Below, piece by piece: positions 20,002-32,194 of a stretch of DNA of 64,000 nt. Below the pieces are notes generated by a model, which worked only from the letters and a program-made list of their open reading frames with translations, was not told the DNA's origin and did not search any database. Source of the stretch: Shewanella decolorationis S12 (lineage in GTDB: Bacteria; Pseudomonadota; Gammaproteobacteria; Enterobacterales; Shewanellaceae); contig NZ_AXZL01000065.1 in NCBI RefSeq assembly GCF_000485795.1, positions 1 through 64,000 on the forward strand, read 5' to 3'. The position numbers and the translations under genes are program-made. Each line of letters begins with the position of its first letter. Position 1 is the stretch's first letter.

Positions 20002-21127
20002 CGGTTTAGCCTTATTTACCGCACAGAGTGCTTTCGCCAATTCGCAAAGCACGCTCCTAAGTCACACCGGGCTTGCGAACTCACAAAACGTTCTCAAGTC
20101 AAACACCACGGATAAATCCGAATTAAGCCAAAGCGACGTTGCGCAGCTTATTCAACACAACCTTGAAACCCATCTCTATACACTCCCGCCTCGGGTGCAG
20201 GGCCATTATGGGATCCGCCTCTATCGCCTGACAGGCGATGAGCAATACGCCAACGCCGCGTTAGTCGATCTTTATGCGGTAACCGAAGCTCAAGCGTTTT
20301 ATGCCTGCCAAGTGGATAACCCTGAATTTGTACGTCAAGCCTCAGAGAACGCCATCGCAGAACTGGGCAATGGTCCCAGAGCCAAGGCCCGTAAAAAAGC
20401 CCTCGCGCCCTTTCCTGAGTTTTTATTTTACTCCGATGTACTACTGCGATTCGCCAGTCGAATCGATGAGTTAGGCTTTACAGGTCCTTGCCATAGTCAA
20501 ATGATCCAAGCCCTCAAAAAAGCCGACCTACGCCAAGGTTTGACCGATCCCGCGATGATTAAAGCCTGGGCAGCGCAGCTAATTAACTATGTGTATTGGG
20601 CCAAACAATTAGGTGTAGGAGATTATCGAGAGGATTATAAAACGGCATTTACTCGGGTTTACTCCGACGCGCAGGAGGCCACTCTCAGCAAAGCACAATT
20701 TCGCAATAAGCTCTACGGCCTGACGCATTTTATCTTTGCCGCGAGTGAATATTATCAACATCAGGTAGATGCCACTGAGTTTGCATGGATTTTGGATTAC
20801 TTTGATGCCAACATAGAGCGGATTTTACAGGATGCGACCGACGATATTATTGCCGAAGTCGGCATTAGTTTTCTGCTAGCAGGCAAGACAGACCACCCTA
20901 TCGTGGCTCAAACTCGGGCTTATATTGCCAACTCGTTTGATACCAACAGTCAAATTATCCCCTCACCCAAGGGCAATCCTGACTTAGCCCTTGGCGAACA
21001 TCGCAATGTGCTTGCGATAATGTTGCTTAATTGGCCAGAAACCCTCAATCCCGGGCCTTATCTTAACGAACTTAACGCGACGAAAAAGTATTTACCTATG
21101 GGCGTGACGTCTAAGGTTATCGATTAA
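19928..21127 (+). CDS. Exported protein of unknown function
   Basis: This 399-residue protein starts at ATG 19928, inside the 3' end of the preceding gene (74-base overlap); an upstream TTG/ATG-type start at 19874 would put 18 residues before the signal-like segment. After a Lys/His-rich start there is a hydrophobic stretch (LSLPIALFSGLALFTAQSAFA), a signal peptide with cleavage near residue 37. The mature part is mostly helical, with GHYGIRLYRLTGDEQYANAALVDL suggesting an alpha-alpha repeat fold. It may correspond to a DUF3541-type family, which I cannot confirm. A terminator follows. It is probably a periplasmic partner of the four genes before it. Confidence 0.7.
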   Translation: MSQDLKITHTPQPKHKLSLPIALFSGLALFTAQSAFANSQSTLLSHTGLANSQNVLKSNTTDKSELSQSDVAQLIQHNLETHLYTLPPRVQGHYGIRLYRLTGDEQYANAALVDLYAVTEAQAFYACQVDNPEFVRQASENAIAELGNGPRAKARKKALAPFPEFLFYSDVLLRFASRIDELGFTGPCHSQMIQALKKADLRQGLTDPAMIKAWAAQLINYVYWAKQLGVGDYREDYKTAFTRVYSDAQEATLSKAQFRNKLYGLTHFIFAASEYYQHQVDATEFAWILDYFDANIERILQDATDDIIAEVGISFLLAGKTDHPIVAQTRAYIANSFDTNSQIIPSPKGNPDLALGEHRNVLAIMLLNWPETLNPGPYLNELNATKKYLPMGVTSKVID

Positions 21128-21152
21128 TACATTACCCATAAAACTTACTGAT

Positions 21153-21198
21153 AAGAGGTTGTCACGCCGCCGCATTGCGACGCGATAACCTCTTTTTC
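21153..21198 (+). terminator. Terminator of the five-gene cluster
   Basis: AAGAGGTT and AACCTCTT form the base of an imperfect hairpin that ends in a T run (CTCTTTTTC). It lies 26 bases past the stop codon of the last gene. Confidence 0.8.
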
Positions 21199-21301
21199 AA
21201 TTAACACAATAATAGTATTGAAAAAAAGATCATAGCTCGCCACTATAAGCCTCAATCTATCGCTTTTTTAGAAACCTGTCGTTTTCGACATGAGGACAAC
21301 C

Positions 21302-22204
21302 ATGACTCGCGCGAAATCTACCCTTGAGCAATGGCGTATTTTACAGGCTGTCGTCGATTATGGCGGCTACGCGCAGGCGGCGGAAAAGCTCAATAAGAGT
21401 CAATCATCACTCAATCATGCGGTGGCAAAGTTGCAACACCAGCTTGGCATAGAGCTACTCGAAGTTCGAGGCCGCAAAGCTTACCTGACACCACAGGGCG
21501 AAGTATTATTGCGTCGTTCGCGCCATGTGACTCAAGCAGTTAATGAATTAGAGCAATTGGCCAGTAACCTCGAGCAAGGTTGGGAGCCCACACTCACCAT
21601 TGCCCGCGAAATCGTCTATCCGATGGAAAGTCTAGTGTGCGCGCTAAGCGACTTTTTGCCCCACAGCCGTGGCACTCGGATCATTATGTTGGACTCAGTC
21701 ATCACAGGTACTCAAGAATTAATCCTTCAAAATAAGGTCGATATTGCGATTTGCGCCGGCATTCCGCCGAAGGGCTATTTATCCGAGCCCCTGTGTGAGC
21801 AGGAGCTGCATCTGGTTTGCCACCCGAGCCACCCCTTAGCTGAAATGGGCACCTTAGACGATGACAAGCTACTGGCGCAGCACCTGCAACTGGTGATCAA
21901 AGATACTGGCGTGCAGTCAAATATCGATATTGGTTGGCTAAAGGCCGAACAGCGCTGGACGGTATCGAACTTTCATGAGGCAAAAGTCATTTTAAACCAA
22001 GGAATTGGTTTCTGTTGGATCCCATCATTCCTAATTCAAGAGGAATTAGCCGCGGGCAAACTGGTGCGTTTACATCTTCAAGGCAGCCAAAAACGGCGCA
22101 TTATGCTAAGCCTTGTGATCCCAAATCGTGACCAACAGGGCCCCGCCTCTAAACTGTTAGCCTCTTATATCCTTAAACACCATGGTGTGAGTACAAGCGA
22201 GTAA
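21302..22204 (+). CDS. LysR-family transcriptional regulator
   Basis: This 300-residue regulator has the winged helix-turn-helix at about 5-65 (GGYAQAAEKLNKSQSSLNHAVAKL and LEVRGRKAYLTPQGEVLL), followed by a LysR-type ligand-binding domain from about 90. The start is ATG at 21302, because GAGG lies six bases upstream; an in-frame ATG at 21290 contains that ribosome site. It lies directly downstream of the exported-protein cluster on the same strand but behind that cluster's terminator. Its target is unknown; members of this subgroup usually act on nearby genes. Confidence 0.93.
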   Translation: MTRAKSTLEQWRILQAVVDYGGYAQAAEKLNKSQSSLNHAVAKLQHQLGIELLEVRGRKAYLTPQGEVLLRRSRHVTQAVNELEQLASNLEQGWEPTLTIAREIVYPMESLVCALSDFLPHSRGTRIIMLDSVITGTQELILQNKVDIAICAGIPPKGYLSEPLCEQELHLVCHPSHPLAEMGTLDDDKLLAQHLQLVIKDTGVQSNIDIGWLKAEQRWTVSNFHEAKVILNQGIGFCWIPSFLIQEELAAGKLVRLHLQGSQKRRIMLSLVIPNRDQQGPASKLLASYILKHHGVSTSE

Positions 22205-22376
22205 CCACGCTCACTTTCTTCCCGCCAGCGCAAACCAGCGACTTTGTCATAGGGAATCTTTGTGGGTTTTAATCAGTAATAGCCGCGTTCCTAACCATAC
22301 AGAACAAGCTTAAATGTTTACCTTAATAGCCAAATGCTAGGTAGTTAAGATTTGCAGGCATACTGCAATATTGAGG

Positions 22377-24518
22377 CTAAACATTCACATCTAAGAAATG
22401 CGAACGATGCAGTGCTAAGGTTTGAGGGTTGAACAGGCCGCGTGTGTCTTGGCGGTTTAATGACTCGAGTGTTAATCCATTGGAAATAATACTCTCACCC
22501 TCATAGCTAGGCGAATGAGTGGTTAGTGCCGAATCATCTATCCGCTCGAGTGAAGCATCATCCGAATCTGATTGATTAAGTTCAGTATTTCCCTTACTCG
22601 CCAGCGTTGCCACGGCGACCGAGCCATAGAAGCGCACCGCATTACTGCCGTTTAATGTGTGACTCGATACAGCATTACTGTCACGCGACGCGAGCCGCTG
22701 CATAGCAATCTCTGGCACGTCATCCTTATTTGATACGACACCAATCGCTAAGGTCGCCGTTGGCGGCTCAATGGTCTCTGTCGTATCAACTTCAGTGGTA
22801 CTTACTGCATCTGAGGTATTATTCGATGCAATCTGCGCCGCAATGGCTTGCTTAATCTTATCAATCACTTCTGTCACTGGTGCCGATGGGTCATCTTGGG
22901 GCGCAGTGATATTGCCATTAGCATCAATCTTGCCAGTGACTTGAATTTGGCGCTCCTTAAGCGGTGGTAAACCTTCAATCTGTGCCTCTGCGCCAATTAG
23001 GGTTTCCGTGGTCGGTTGGTCAACAATCTGCTGCTGACGTTCCTCAGCAAGTTTAGCCTTGGCCTCATTCATTTTCTGCAGCGCTTGCGCCGCAACACGA
23101 ATATCGGCAGAAGATGGGTCAACTGGCGCCATCGCCGCCGCATAGACCTGCTTCATCTTATTGATGGTCGCCAGTGGATCGCCAGGTACAATTGACACAT
23201 CGATTTGCACCTCACCATCGGTAGCATAGCGCTGACCATCGGCACCTTTTTCATACTTGAAACTAGGGCTTTGAGCATATTGACCGCCCACACTGGCGTG
23301 GGCATGCTCATGGGCTTTGACTTCTGTATCCCTCGCTTTTAATGCGTCTATTTGGGCTTTTTGCTGTTCTATCGCCTTTTCTTGAGCCTGCTTGACTTGA
23401 TCCTTCGCTAAGTCTTGCTGGCGAGTTTGTTCGTCCTGTGTCTGCTGAGCTTGTTGACTGTTATCTGCTTTAGCGAAAGCTTCAGCTAACGCTTGCTGTT
23501 TTTGCTCCTGCTCTTGCACAGCTTTTTCCCTTGCTTGCTTAGCTTGCTCATCACGAATTTGTTCAGCTTGATTTTGCTGAATTTGAGAAGGTTCACCTGC
23601 TGCCGATTCAGTCCCAACTTGCTCCTTGGTCCCGGCAGGTTGGCCAAAGAGATAACTAAACTGCTCACCCAAGCTGTTTGCCTGAGGCGAGGTTGCATCA
23701 TCCATGTTGGTCACCACCGAATCGTGGGTCCCCGACGAATTACCAACGACATCACCCCCTGCAAACTCAGGCGCAGAGGGGCTAATTACTGTACTACGGG
23801 CCTGTTCTTGTCCCAATGGTGCGACATTCGTTGTTATGGCATCTGAAGACGAGAAGATATTGGCGAAATCCGAATTCGACGAAGTAATACTGCCGATATC
23901 GCTTTTAGATGAGTAAGCGGTTGTGCTTGGCGCCAAAGAAACCAGAGGATTAACGGCACCATTCAAGGCTGAAAGCCCCACATCCGGAGCACTCAATACT
24001 GACACGGCTGTCTGAGAAGCGGCAATTTGCCCATCTCTCATTCCACCTATGGAACGAGGCCCTGTCAGTAAACTAAAACTTTTTTGAGTTGAAAACTGCG
24101 AAGTCGAATCTATCCGCACAGATGGGGTTGAATGTAACTGAGCAGGAACGTTTACGTCTAAATCTACGATAGCTTTCTGAATTGCACTCGCATCCACATG
24201 AGCGCTAGAAGAAAGGCTAGCATAACTCGATTTAACACTTGCCAATAACTCAGGCTGAGTTCCTGTAAAAGGCAAAGTTTGGCTGGACGCCGCACTAAGG
24301 CTGCTTAAAGACGGTTCAAGTGCCCCACTCACTTCGGATTTTGGTGCATTAAAGCTAGCCGTTGAGGCGCTAAGGTTAGCAACCGTCTGACTGTTGTCAC
24401 CTTGATAAACCAGTCCACTATGAGGTCTTGCTCCTTTTAGCGGCTCAATCGGCTTATCAGCACCCAAAAACGAATTGGATGGCGCGCCAACCTGGGATGA
24501 CAGCGCCATGACCGACAT
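22377..24518 (-). CDS. SprA-related putative metalloprotease
   Basis: This 713-residue protein has a long low-complexity N-terminal half rich in Ser, Ala, Thr and Val. A Gln/Glu/Lys/Ala-rich helical segment at about 310-400 (repeats of KAVQEQEQKQQ type) follows, probably a coiled coil. A conserved core after that contains HEHAH (an HExxH motif) within EVKAHEHAHASVGGQY. The following stretch (YATDGEVQIDVSIVPGDP and MKQVYAAAMAPVDPSSADIRVAA) is typical of the SprA-related family. No signal peptide is seen. It lies two bases after the small gene at 24521-24784 and is co-transcribed with it. The family's role is unknown; peptidase activity is inferred only from HExxH. Confidence 0.8.
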   Translation of the reverse strand: MSVMALSSQVGAPSNSFLGADKPIEPLKGARPHSGLVYQGDNSQTVANLSASTASFNAPKSEVSGALEPSLSSLSAASSQTLPFTGTQPELLASVKSSYASLSSSAHVDASAIQKAIVDLDVNVPAQLHSTPSVRIDSTSQFSTQKSFSLLTGPRSIGGMRDGQIAASQTAVSVLSAPDVGLSALNGAVNPLVSLAPSTTAYSSKSDIGSITSSNSDFANIFSSSDAITTNVAPLGQEQARSTVISPSAPEFAGGDVVGNSSGTHDSVVTNMDDATSPQANSLGEQFSYLFGQPAGTKEQVGTESAAGEPSQIQQNQAEQIRDEQAKQAREKAVQEQEQKQQALAEAFAKADNSQQAQQTQDEQTRQQDLAKDQVKQAQEKAIEQQKAQIDALKARDTEVKAHEHAHASVGGQYAQSPSFKYEKGADGQRYATDGEVQIDVSIVPGDPLATINKMKQVYAAAMAPVDPSSADIRVAAQALQKMNEAKAKLAEERQQQIVDQPTTETLIGAEAQIEGLPPLKERQIQVTGKIDANGNITAPQDDPSAPVTEVIDKIKQAIAAQIASNNTSDAVSTTEVDTTETIEPPTATLAIGVVSNKDDVPEIAMQRLASRDSNAVSSHTLNGSNAVRFYGSVAVATLASKGNTELNQSDSDDASLERIDDSALTTHSPSYEGESIISNGLTLESLNRQDTRGLFNPQTLALHRSHFLDVNV

Positions 24519-24520
24519 AA

Positions 24521-24784
24521 TTACACCTTAATATTAATAATCGAACCTATGGTTTCAGATTCTCTCTCGAGTACCTCAGTCGACGCCTCACCTTGTCGCA
24601 ATGACGCGTTAGCTGCAACTAATGCTGAGGTTTTATCAGGTTCATCTACCGCCCTAGCGGTTTCTGTAGGTGCAGCGCTTTGCGCTGGGCTAGGTTTAGC
24701 CACATCAATCGTAGCCTGTGTTAACCCTGATTGAGCCGATTGCAAGCCTTGCAGACCGGAAGCATAAGCAGATTGGATTTGCAT
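24521..24784 (-). CDS. Small protein with a flagellar-rod-like N-terminus
   Basis: This 87-residue protein starts at ATG 24784 with GGAA eight bases upstream; a longer frame from 24841 adds an unlikely hydrophobic start. The opening MQIQSAYASGLQGLQSAQSG and the ending SIINIKV recall the heptad-rich terminal helices of flagellar rod and hook proteins, although it is too short to be one. The middle is Ala/Ser/Thr/Pro-rich. It is the first gene of a two-gene unit with the SprA-related protein (two-base gap). The function is unknown. Confidence 0.7.
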   Translation of the reverse strand: MQIQSAYASGLQGLQSAQSGLTQATIDVAKPSPAQSAAPTETARAVDEPDKTSALVAANASLRQGEASTEVLERESETIGSIINIKV

Positions 24785-24895
24785 AAAAGGATTCCCGCAT
24801 CTGGTGAACACTAGGTTAATTATTGACCAAGCCAATATCAATGTACAGATTTATCCCTCCTATTTGATGGTTTTTTTGCGGATTTGTGGCTCTTT

Positions 24896-26011
24896 TTAAC
24901 AGGCTATCCAAGCCGATTCCCAATCCTTAAAAACCGGATTAAATCCCTTGAGCCGCATCTGAGTCATGACTTGCTCAACGGTACGTTCATCGCTTATTTC
25001 GAACTGATCTAATTGGCTCTCTGGCGCCTGATAACCCCCAGGTTGCGTTGAACTCCCCGCACTCATCTGTGTTATCCCAAGTGGCAGTAAATTGTCCCGA
25101 AGCGATGGCGCCTCGCGTGTCGATAAACTGATATCAAGTTGCTGATTAAAAAGCCTGAAGGCACAGATCATTTGCACCAGTCCAAGATCGGTTAAATGCA
25201 CTTTTGGTGTTATGCCACCAGTACAAGGCCTTAAACGCGGTAAAGAAATACTAAATCGAGTACGCCAATAATGCCGTTCTAAATAGTTCAGATGATGGCC
25301 CATCAGTAAAGCATCGAGCCGCCAGTCATCTAAACCCAGTAACACACCTAGGCCTATCTTATCGACACCCGCACTAGCAACGCGATCGGGCGTTGCCAGC
25401 CGATATGTAAAATCCTGTTTATTGCCTCGGGTATGATGCTTGGCATAGGTCGCCGCTTGATAGGTTTCTTGATACACCATCACAGCATCCAGTCCTAGCT
25501 CGACAAGCTGACGATAATCAATCTCCTCAAGCGGCTGAACCTCCATGGCCAAATAACTAAACTGCTGTTTTACAATGGGTAACACGCGCTTAAAGTAATC
25601 CATCCCCACTTTAGTTTCATGCTCTCCCGACACTAGCAAGATGGAGTCGAAGCCACGGGATTTGATAATCGCTATTTCGGCCGCAAGTTCCTGCTCATTG
25701 AGCACTTTGCGCTTTAATTTATTGCTCATGCTAAAGCCGCAATAGTCACACTCGTTAGCACACAGGTTCGACAGGTATAAGGGCAGATAGAGTCCGATAT
25801 TAGCCCCAAAGCGTTGCCGAGTCAGTGCCGCCGAGCGTTGAGCCATCTCTTCGATATAGGGCTCTGCTGCAGGAGACAACAGGGCAAGTAAACTCTCTAG
25901 ATTACCCTCGGGCTGCATCAGAGCGCGCTCAACCTCTACTGCCGTGCAGGAATATAACGCCAGCAATAACTTATCCCGTTCAATATGGGCAAATTGGTCG
26001 ACAAAACTCAT
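24896..26011 (-). CDS. thiH: 2-iminoacetate synthase ThiH
   Basis: This 371-residue radical SAM enzyme splits tyrosine to give dehydroglycine for the thiamine thiazole ring, the oxygen-independent alternative to ThiO. The cluster motif CANECDYC lies at about 83-90, with the further radical SAM segments ILLVSGEHE and [11 protein letters not shown]. It is the last gene of the thi operon and overlaps thiG by four bases (ATGA). Presence of thiH and absence of thiO suit a facultative anaerobe. Confidence 0.97.
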   Translation of the reverse strand: MSFVDQFAHIERDKLLLALYSCTAVEVERALMQPEGNLESLLALLSPAAEPYIEEMAQRSAALTRQRFGANIGLYLPLYLSNLCANECDYCGFSMSNKLKRKVLNEQELAAEIAIIKSRGFDSILLVSGEHETKVGMDYFKRVLPIVKQQFSYLAMEVQPLEEIDYRQLVELGLDAVMVYQETYQAATYAKHHTRGNKQDFTYRLATPDRVASAGVDKIGLGVLLGLDDWRLDALLMGHHLNYLERHYWRTRFSISLPRLRPCTGGITPKVHLTDLGLVQMICAFRLFNQQLDISLSTREAPSLRDNLLPLGITQMSAGSSTQPGGYQAPESQLDQFEISDERTVEQVMTQMRLKGFNPVFKDWESAWIAC

Positions 26012-26772
26012 TGCTGCAAGAATCCCGTTAGTGGACTGGTATGTACAGCCTGAGTCTGCACTCGGCCAAGCCCCGCTTCAAAGGCGCGGCGCCCGCAATC
26101 CACCGCATCCTTAAAGCACTGCGCCATTTCAATGGGCGAAGCACTACTCGCGATGGCGGTATTAACCAGTACGGCATCGGCTCCCAGCTCCATCGCGTGG
26201 GCCGCATGGGAGGGCGCGCCAATTCCCGCATCAATCACCACGGGCACTTTTGCCTGCTCAATAATCATCTTGATAAAAGACTCAGTCACCAGCCCCTGAT
26301 TCGTCCCAATTGGGCTTGCCAGTGGCATCACGGCAGCGCAGCCAACCTCTTCTAAACGGCGACACAGCACAGGATCGGCATGCACGTAGGGCATCACGAT
26401 AAACCCACGTTCACAGAGGGTTTTGGCCGCGGCTAATGTTTCGACCGCATCGGGCATTAGGTATTTGGGATCGGGATGAATTTCAAGTTTAACCCATTGT
26501 GTTCCCAGCATTTCCCGCGCCAGTTCAGCGGCGAATATCGCTTCCTTAGCATTACGCGCCCCCGAGGTATTAGGCAAGAGTCGCACGCCCGCTTTCCTAA
26601 GTGGTGTAAGCAAATCATCGGCCCCTGTTTTTAAATCAATTCTTTTCATCGCAACCGTCACCAACTGCGATTTAGACGCCTTAATCGACTCAAGCATCAG
26701 CTGACTTGATCTGAACTTACCCGTGCCCGTAAATAATCGTGACTCAAATTCCACACCCGCAATCGTTAACAT
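26008..26772 (-). CDS. thiG: Thiazole synthase ThiG
   Basis: This 254-residue TIM-barrel enzyme condenses deoxyxylulose phosphate, dehydroglycine and ThiS thiocarboxylate into the thiazole. The start at ATG 26772 is set by GGAGG six bases upstream and gives [19 protein letters not shown]; an in-frame ATG at 26802 adds ten residues. Visible motifs are the Schiff-base region VAMKRIDL and [32 protein letters not shown]. It overlaps thiH and directly follows thiS. Confidence 0.97.
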   Translation of the reverse strand: MLTIAGVEFESRLFTGTGKFRSSQLMLESIKASKSQLVTVAMKRIDLKTGADDLLTPLRKAGVRLLPNTSGARNAKEAIFAAELAREMLGTQWVKLEIHPDPKYLMPDAVETLAAAKTLCERGFIVMPYVHADPVLCRRLEEVGCAAVMPLASPIGTNQGLVTESFIKMIIEQAKVPVVIDAGIGAPSHAAHAMELGADAVLVNTAIASSASPIEMAQCFKDAVDCGRRAFEAGLGRVQTQAVHTSPLTGFLQQ

Positions 26773-26773
26773 C

Positions 26774-26977
26774 TTAACCTCCGGCGACAACGGCAAATAC
26801 ATCTATCCTATCCTCATGGTGACAGAGGATAGATGACCATCTATGTTTGGGTACAACGGCCTCATTAAGCACTAAGGCAACCGAGTGTTGGCAAATATTT
26901 TGTGCTTCTAACAGGGCTTGTAAACTCAGCGGTTGTTGAAGTGTCTGGGGCACATTATTGAGATGAATTAAAATCAT
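26774..26977 (-). CDS. thiS: Sulfur carrier protein ThiS
   Basis: This 67-residue ubiquitin-like protein ends in Gly-Gly (FAVVAGG), the site that ThiF adenylates and that becomes the thiocarboxylate. It overlaps the thiF stop by four bases and ends one base before thiG begins, so it is tightly coupled in the operon. Confidence 0.95.
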   Translation of the reverse strand: MILIHLNNVPQTLQQPLSLQALLEAQNICQHSVALVLNEAVVPKHRWSSILCHHEDRIDVFAVVAGG

Positions 26978-27912
26978 AACAAACCTCGATTAGGGACAGA
27001 TTTGAATGAAACGGCTGTAGTTGATTGCATTAATGCACTCGGTTTTAATCCGCACACCTCGCAATCGGGATCACGGGTTAAGGCAGCCGAATGCCATTGA
27101 AGTGACTTGGCATTGAAACGCCAAAATCGGCCAAGTAACGATCTAGTGGAGGCTATTGGTTGACATGTCTCTTCGAAAGACTGATTAACCGTTTGTTCTG
27201 TTGCAGAGGTTGGTGGCGTGGCTAGGAGCAACAATTGCATCGCTAGCAGCGCCTGCATCGATGCCATTACGCCGACACTGGGGCCAAGTACACCTTGGCT
27301 GGTACAGTTTTGTGGCGCGCGAGTATCCGAGGGGAAAATACAGTGATAACAGCCTCCCAAAGGGAAACGCTGCTGATCTACGGCAAACAATTGGCCGTTG
27401 AAAGCGGCTATCGAGGCGCTCACCAGAGGCAAGGCATGCTCAACACTCAGCCGATTGATGCAATGGCGCGCCATAAGATTATCAGTACAATCAAGTACTA
27501 ACCTAGCTTCTTTGCCATGGGCTAACAGATTCGAAAATACCGCGTTCGCAGACTCAATAGTCAGATGCTCGGCAAAGGCATCAATCTCACAACCTTGCGC
27601 CAACACGGCCAATTTCTGTTTAGCAATGTGGGTTTTGTGATGACCAATATCGTCGTCACTAAAGAGTAATTGTCGCGGTAGATTGGACAATTCCACCCTA
27701 TCGCCGTCGACAAGCGTTAAGCGCCCAACACCAGCGCAGGCTAAATACTGCGCCGCCAGTTGTCCAAGGCCGCCTAGGCCTACGATAAGCACATGAGCCT
27801 GTTTCAGCTGCAACTGGCCAGCCTCGCCGACCTCAGGTAAAAATATTTGCCGCGAATAACGAATAAAGTCTTTATCGGCAAGGGATTGCGCCTGCTCTTG
27901 TGTCGTGATCAT
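26974..27912 (-). CDS. thiF: ThiS adenylyltransferase ThiF
   Basis: This 312-residue E1-like enzyme activates ThiS with ATP. The nucleotide loop is [21 protein letters not shown] at about 46-66, and the segment [17 protein letters not shown] follows. Zinc-binding pairs are CYHC and, near the end, CEVC. The C-terminus is about 60 residues longer than in the E. coli protein, with an extra segment after the second half of the adenylation domain. It overlaps thiDE and thiS by four bases each. Confidence 0.95.
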   Translation of the reverse strand: MITTQEQAQSLADKDFIRYSRQIFLPEVGEAGQLQLKQAHVLIVGLGGLGQLAAQYLACAGVGRLTLVDGDRVELSNLPRQLLFSDDDIGHHKTHIAKQKLAVLAQGCEIDAFAEHLTIESANAVFSNLLAHGKEARLVLDCTDNLMARHCINRLSVEHALPLVSASIAAFNGQLFAVDQQRFPLGGCYHCIFPSDTRAPQNCTSQGVLGPSVGVMASMQALLAMQLLLLATPPTSATEQTVNQSFEETCQPIASTRSLLGRFWRFNAKSLQWHSAALTRDPDCEVCGLKPSALMQSTTAVSFKSVPNRGLL

Positions 27913-29606
27913 AGGCTTGACTCCCAGGCTCGCGTCAATTCGGCAAGGGCCATTACTGGGTCTATTGTCTCGGTAATCGCCCGCACCACGGCAATATTGC
28001 GCACCCCAGTCGCTTTGACTTGCGCAAGATTCGAAGGTCCTATGCCACCAATTGCGACTAAGGGATAGTGCGCCTTTAACAGCTCTACATAATGAGTGAG
28101 TTTACATAACCCCTGCGGCGCCGATGGCATTTGCTTGGTGGTCGTTGGAAAGATATGCCCGAGGGCGATGTAAGATGGCGCATGTTGATGGGCACGCAGC
28201 AACTCGAAATAACCGTGGCTCGAGATGCCAAGAGCCAATCCCGCGGCATGAATGGCGTTAAGATCCGTCACCGCTAGATCTTCTTGTCCAAGATGGACGC
28301 CAAATGCGCCATGCTTTATCGCTAACTGCCAATGATCATTGATAAAAAGCTGCGCATCATAATGCTTACCTAAGGCAATCGCGGTTTGGATTTGTGCCTC
28401 AAGTTCGTCCGACGCAAGCGCATTAGACTTTAGCGCATTAGACTTTATCCTCAGCTGTACCGTCCTCACGCCCGCCGCTAATAACTGCTCGAGTAACAGT
28501 AGGTTATCGACTACGGGATAAATCCCTAAGTCAGGATCAAGGCGCTTAAACGCGCAGCATTGCAAATCACTGGATTCACTCAAGCTATTTTGAGAATAAG
28601 CCGTGACGTGAGGAAAAGCCGTTAAGCTGTGCGGCCAAGCGGTACGCGCGAGTGGTCCAGGACCTTTGCCAATCCCCTCTGCATAAGTTAAGCCTTGATT
28701 AACATAGGCTTTTGCTACCACAACGGCATCCTGCAATACAAAGCCAAAGGCTAACACCGAGGCGATGGCCGAAGACAGAGTACAACCACTACCATGATTA
28801 TGGCGCGTGTTTATCCGCGCACTGCTGAGCCAAAAACCGCCATTAGCGTCAAGCGGTGAGCAGCCAGTAACCTGATGACAAATCAACAAATCTTCCGCCA
28901 AGCGCTGATTATCTGTGGCGATACGATGACTTGTGATACCGCTTTTGTGATCGCTTAAGATATCAGTGGTGTTAATGCCAGTACTTGCCTGAGCCGCAAA
29001 ATCAATATCGCCGCCCTTGGCTAATACGCTGCAAGCTAATTGCACAGAGAGCTGCATTGCCGCAGCGGCGAACGCTGCTTTTGTGTGTAATGGTGACGCT
29101 TGTATGTCTTTGGCGACAGTAAGCCTTGCCAACTCCTGCACATTCGGCGTTATCAGGCTAATCAAGCCCTTAAAGGGAGTAAAATCCAGCGGCCGACTCG
29201 CCGTGCTCTTATCCCCAAGTTCATCCCCACAGCTTGCGACCATCACAGGGTCGAGAATAACGGGGACGAGTGGAAACTGGGTTTTAAAACCAGCCAACCA
29301 ATCGGCAACTAAATGCAGTTGCTGCTGATTCGCGAGCAAGCCAATCTTAATCGCCTGAGGTGGTAGATCGGCTAACAGAGTCGATAGCTGCGTGAGTAGC
29401 ATTGCATCACTCACCGGCTCAACTAAATCCACCGCCACCGAACTTTGGGCTGTTAACGTGGTGATCACGCTGCATCCATGACCGCCCAAATCTTTGATGG
29501 TGGCTAAGTCGGCTTGGATCCCCGCGCCGCCACCGCTGTCGGAACCCGCAATGGTCCAGACGATAGGTTTAGGCGCCACTTGGCTAATATGTTTAGCAGG
29601 GGTCAT
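27909..29606 (-). CDS. thiDE: Fused HMP-phosphate kinase / thiamine-phosphate synthase (ThiD-ThiE)
   Basis: This 565-residue fusion joins two steps of thiamine synthesis. Residues 1-310 are ThiD ([21 protein letters not shown] at the start; [17 protein letters not shown] near the end of the domain), which phosphorylates HMP-phosphate. Residues 350-565 are ThiE ([37 protein letters not shown]), which joins the pyrimidine and thiazole halves. The start is ATG 29606 with GGAGG seven bases upstream; a TTG at 29612 is a weaker choice. It follows thiC by two bases and overlaps thiF by four. The linker at about 310-350 is poorly conserved. Confidence 0.95.
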   Translation of the reverse strand: MTPAKHISQVAPKPIVWTIAGSDSGGGAGIQADLATIKDLGGHGCSVITTLTAQSSVAVDLVEPVSDAMLLTQLSTLLADLPPQAIKIGLLANQQQLHLVADWLAGFKTQFPLVPVILDPVMVASCGDELGDKSTASRPLDFTPFKGLISLITPNVQELARLTVAKDIQASPLHTKAAFAAAAMQLSVQLACSVLAKGGDIDFAAQASTGINTTDILSDHKSGITSHRIATDNQRLAEDLLICHQVTGCSPLDANGGFWLSSARINTRHNHGSGCTLSSAIASVLAFGFVLQDAVVVAKAYVNQGLTYAEGIGKGPGPLARTAWPHSLTAFPHVTAYSQNSLSESSDLQCCAFKRLDPDLGIYPVVDNLLLLEQLLAAGVRTVQLRIKSNALKSNALASDELEAQIQTAIALGKHYDAQLFINDHWQLAIKHGAFGVHLGQEDLAVTDLNAIHAAGLALGISSHGYFELLRAHQHAPSYIALGHIFPTTTKQMPSAPQGLCKLTHYVELLKAHYPLVAIGGIGPSNLAQVKATGVRNIAVVRAITETIDPVMALAELTRAWESSL

Positions 29607-29608
29607 TA

Positions 29609-32194
<2,586 letters not shown>

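Noticed and set aside
23493..23846. Plus-strand frame of 117 codons opposite the SprA-related gene
   Set aside because: Produced by the low-complexity Gln/Lys codons of the opposite strand; leucine-rich artefact.
29100..29312. Frames antisense to thiDE
   Set aside because: Shadow frames of a well-identified gene.
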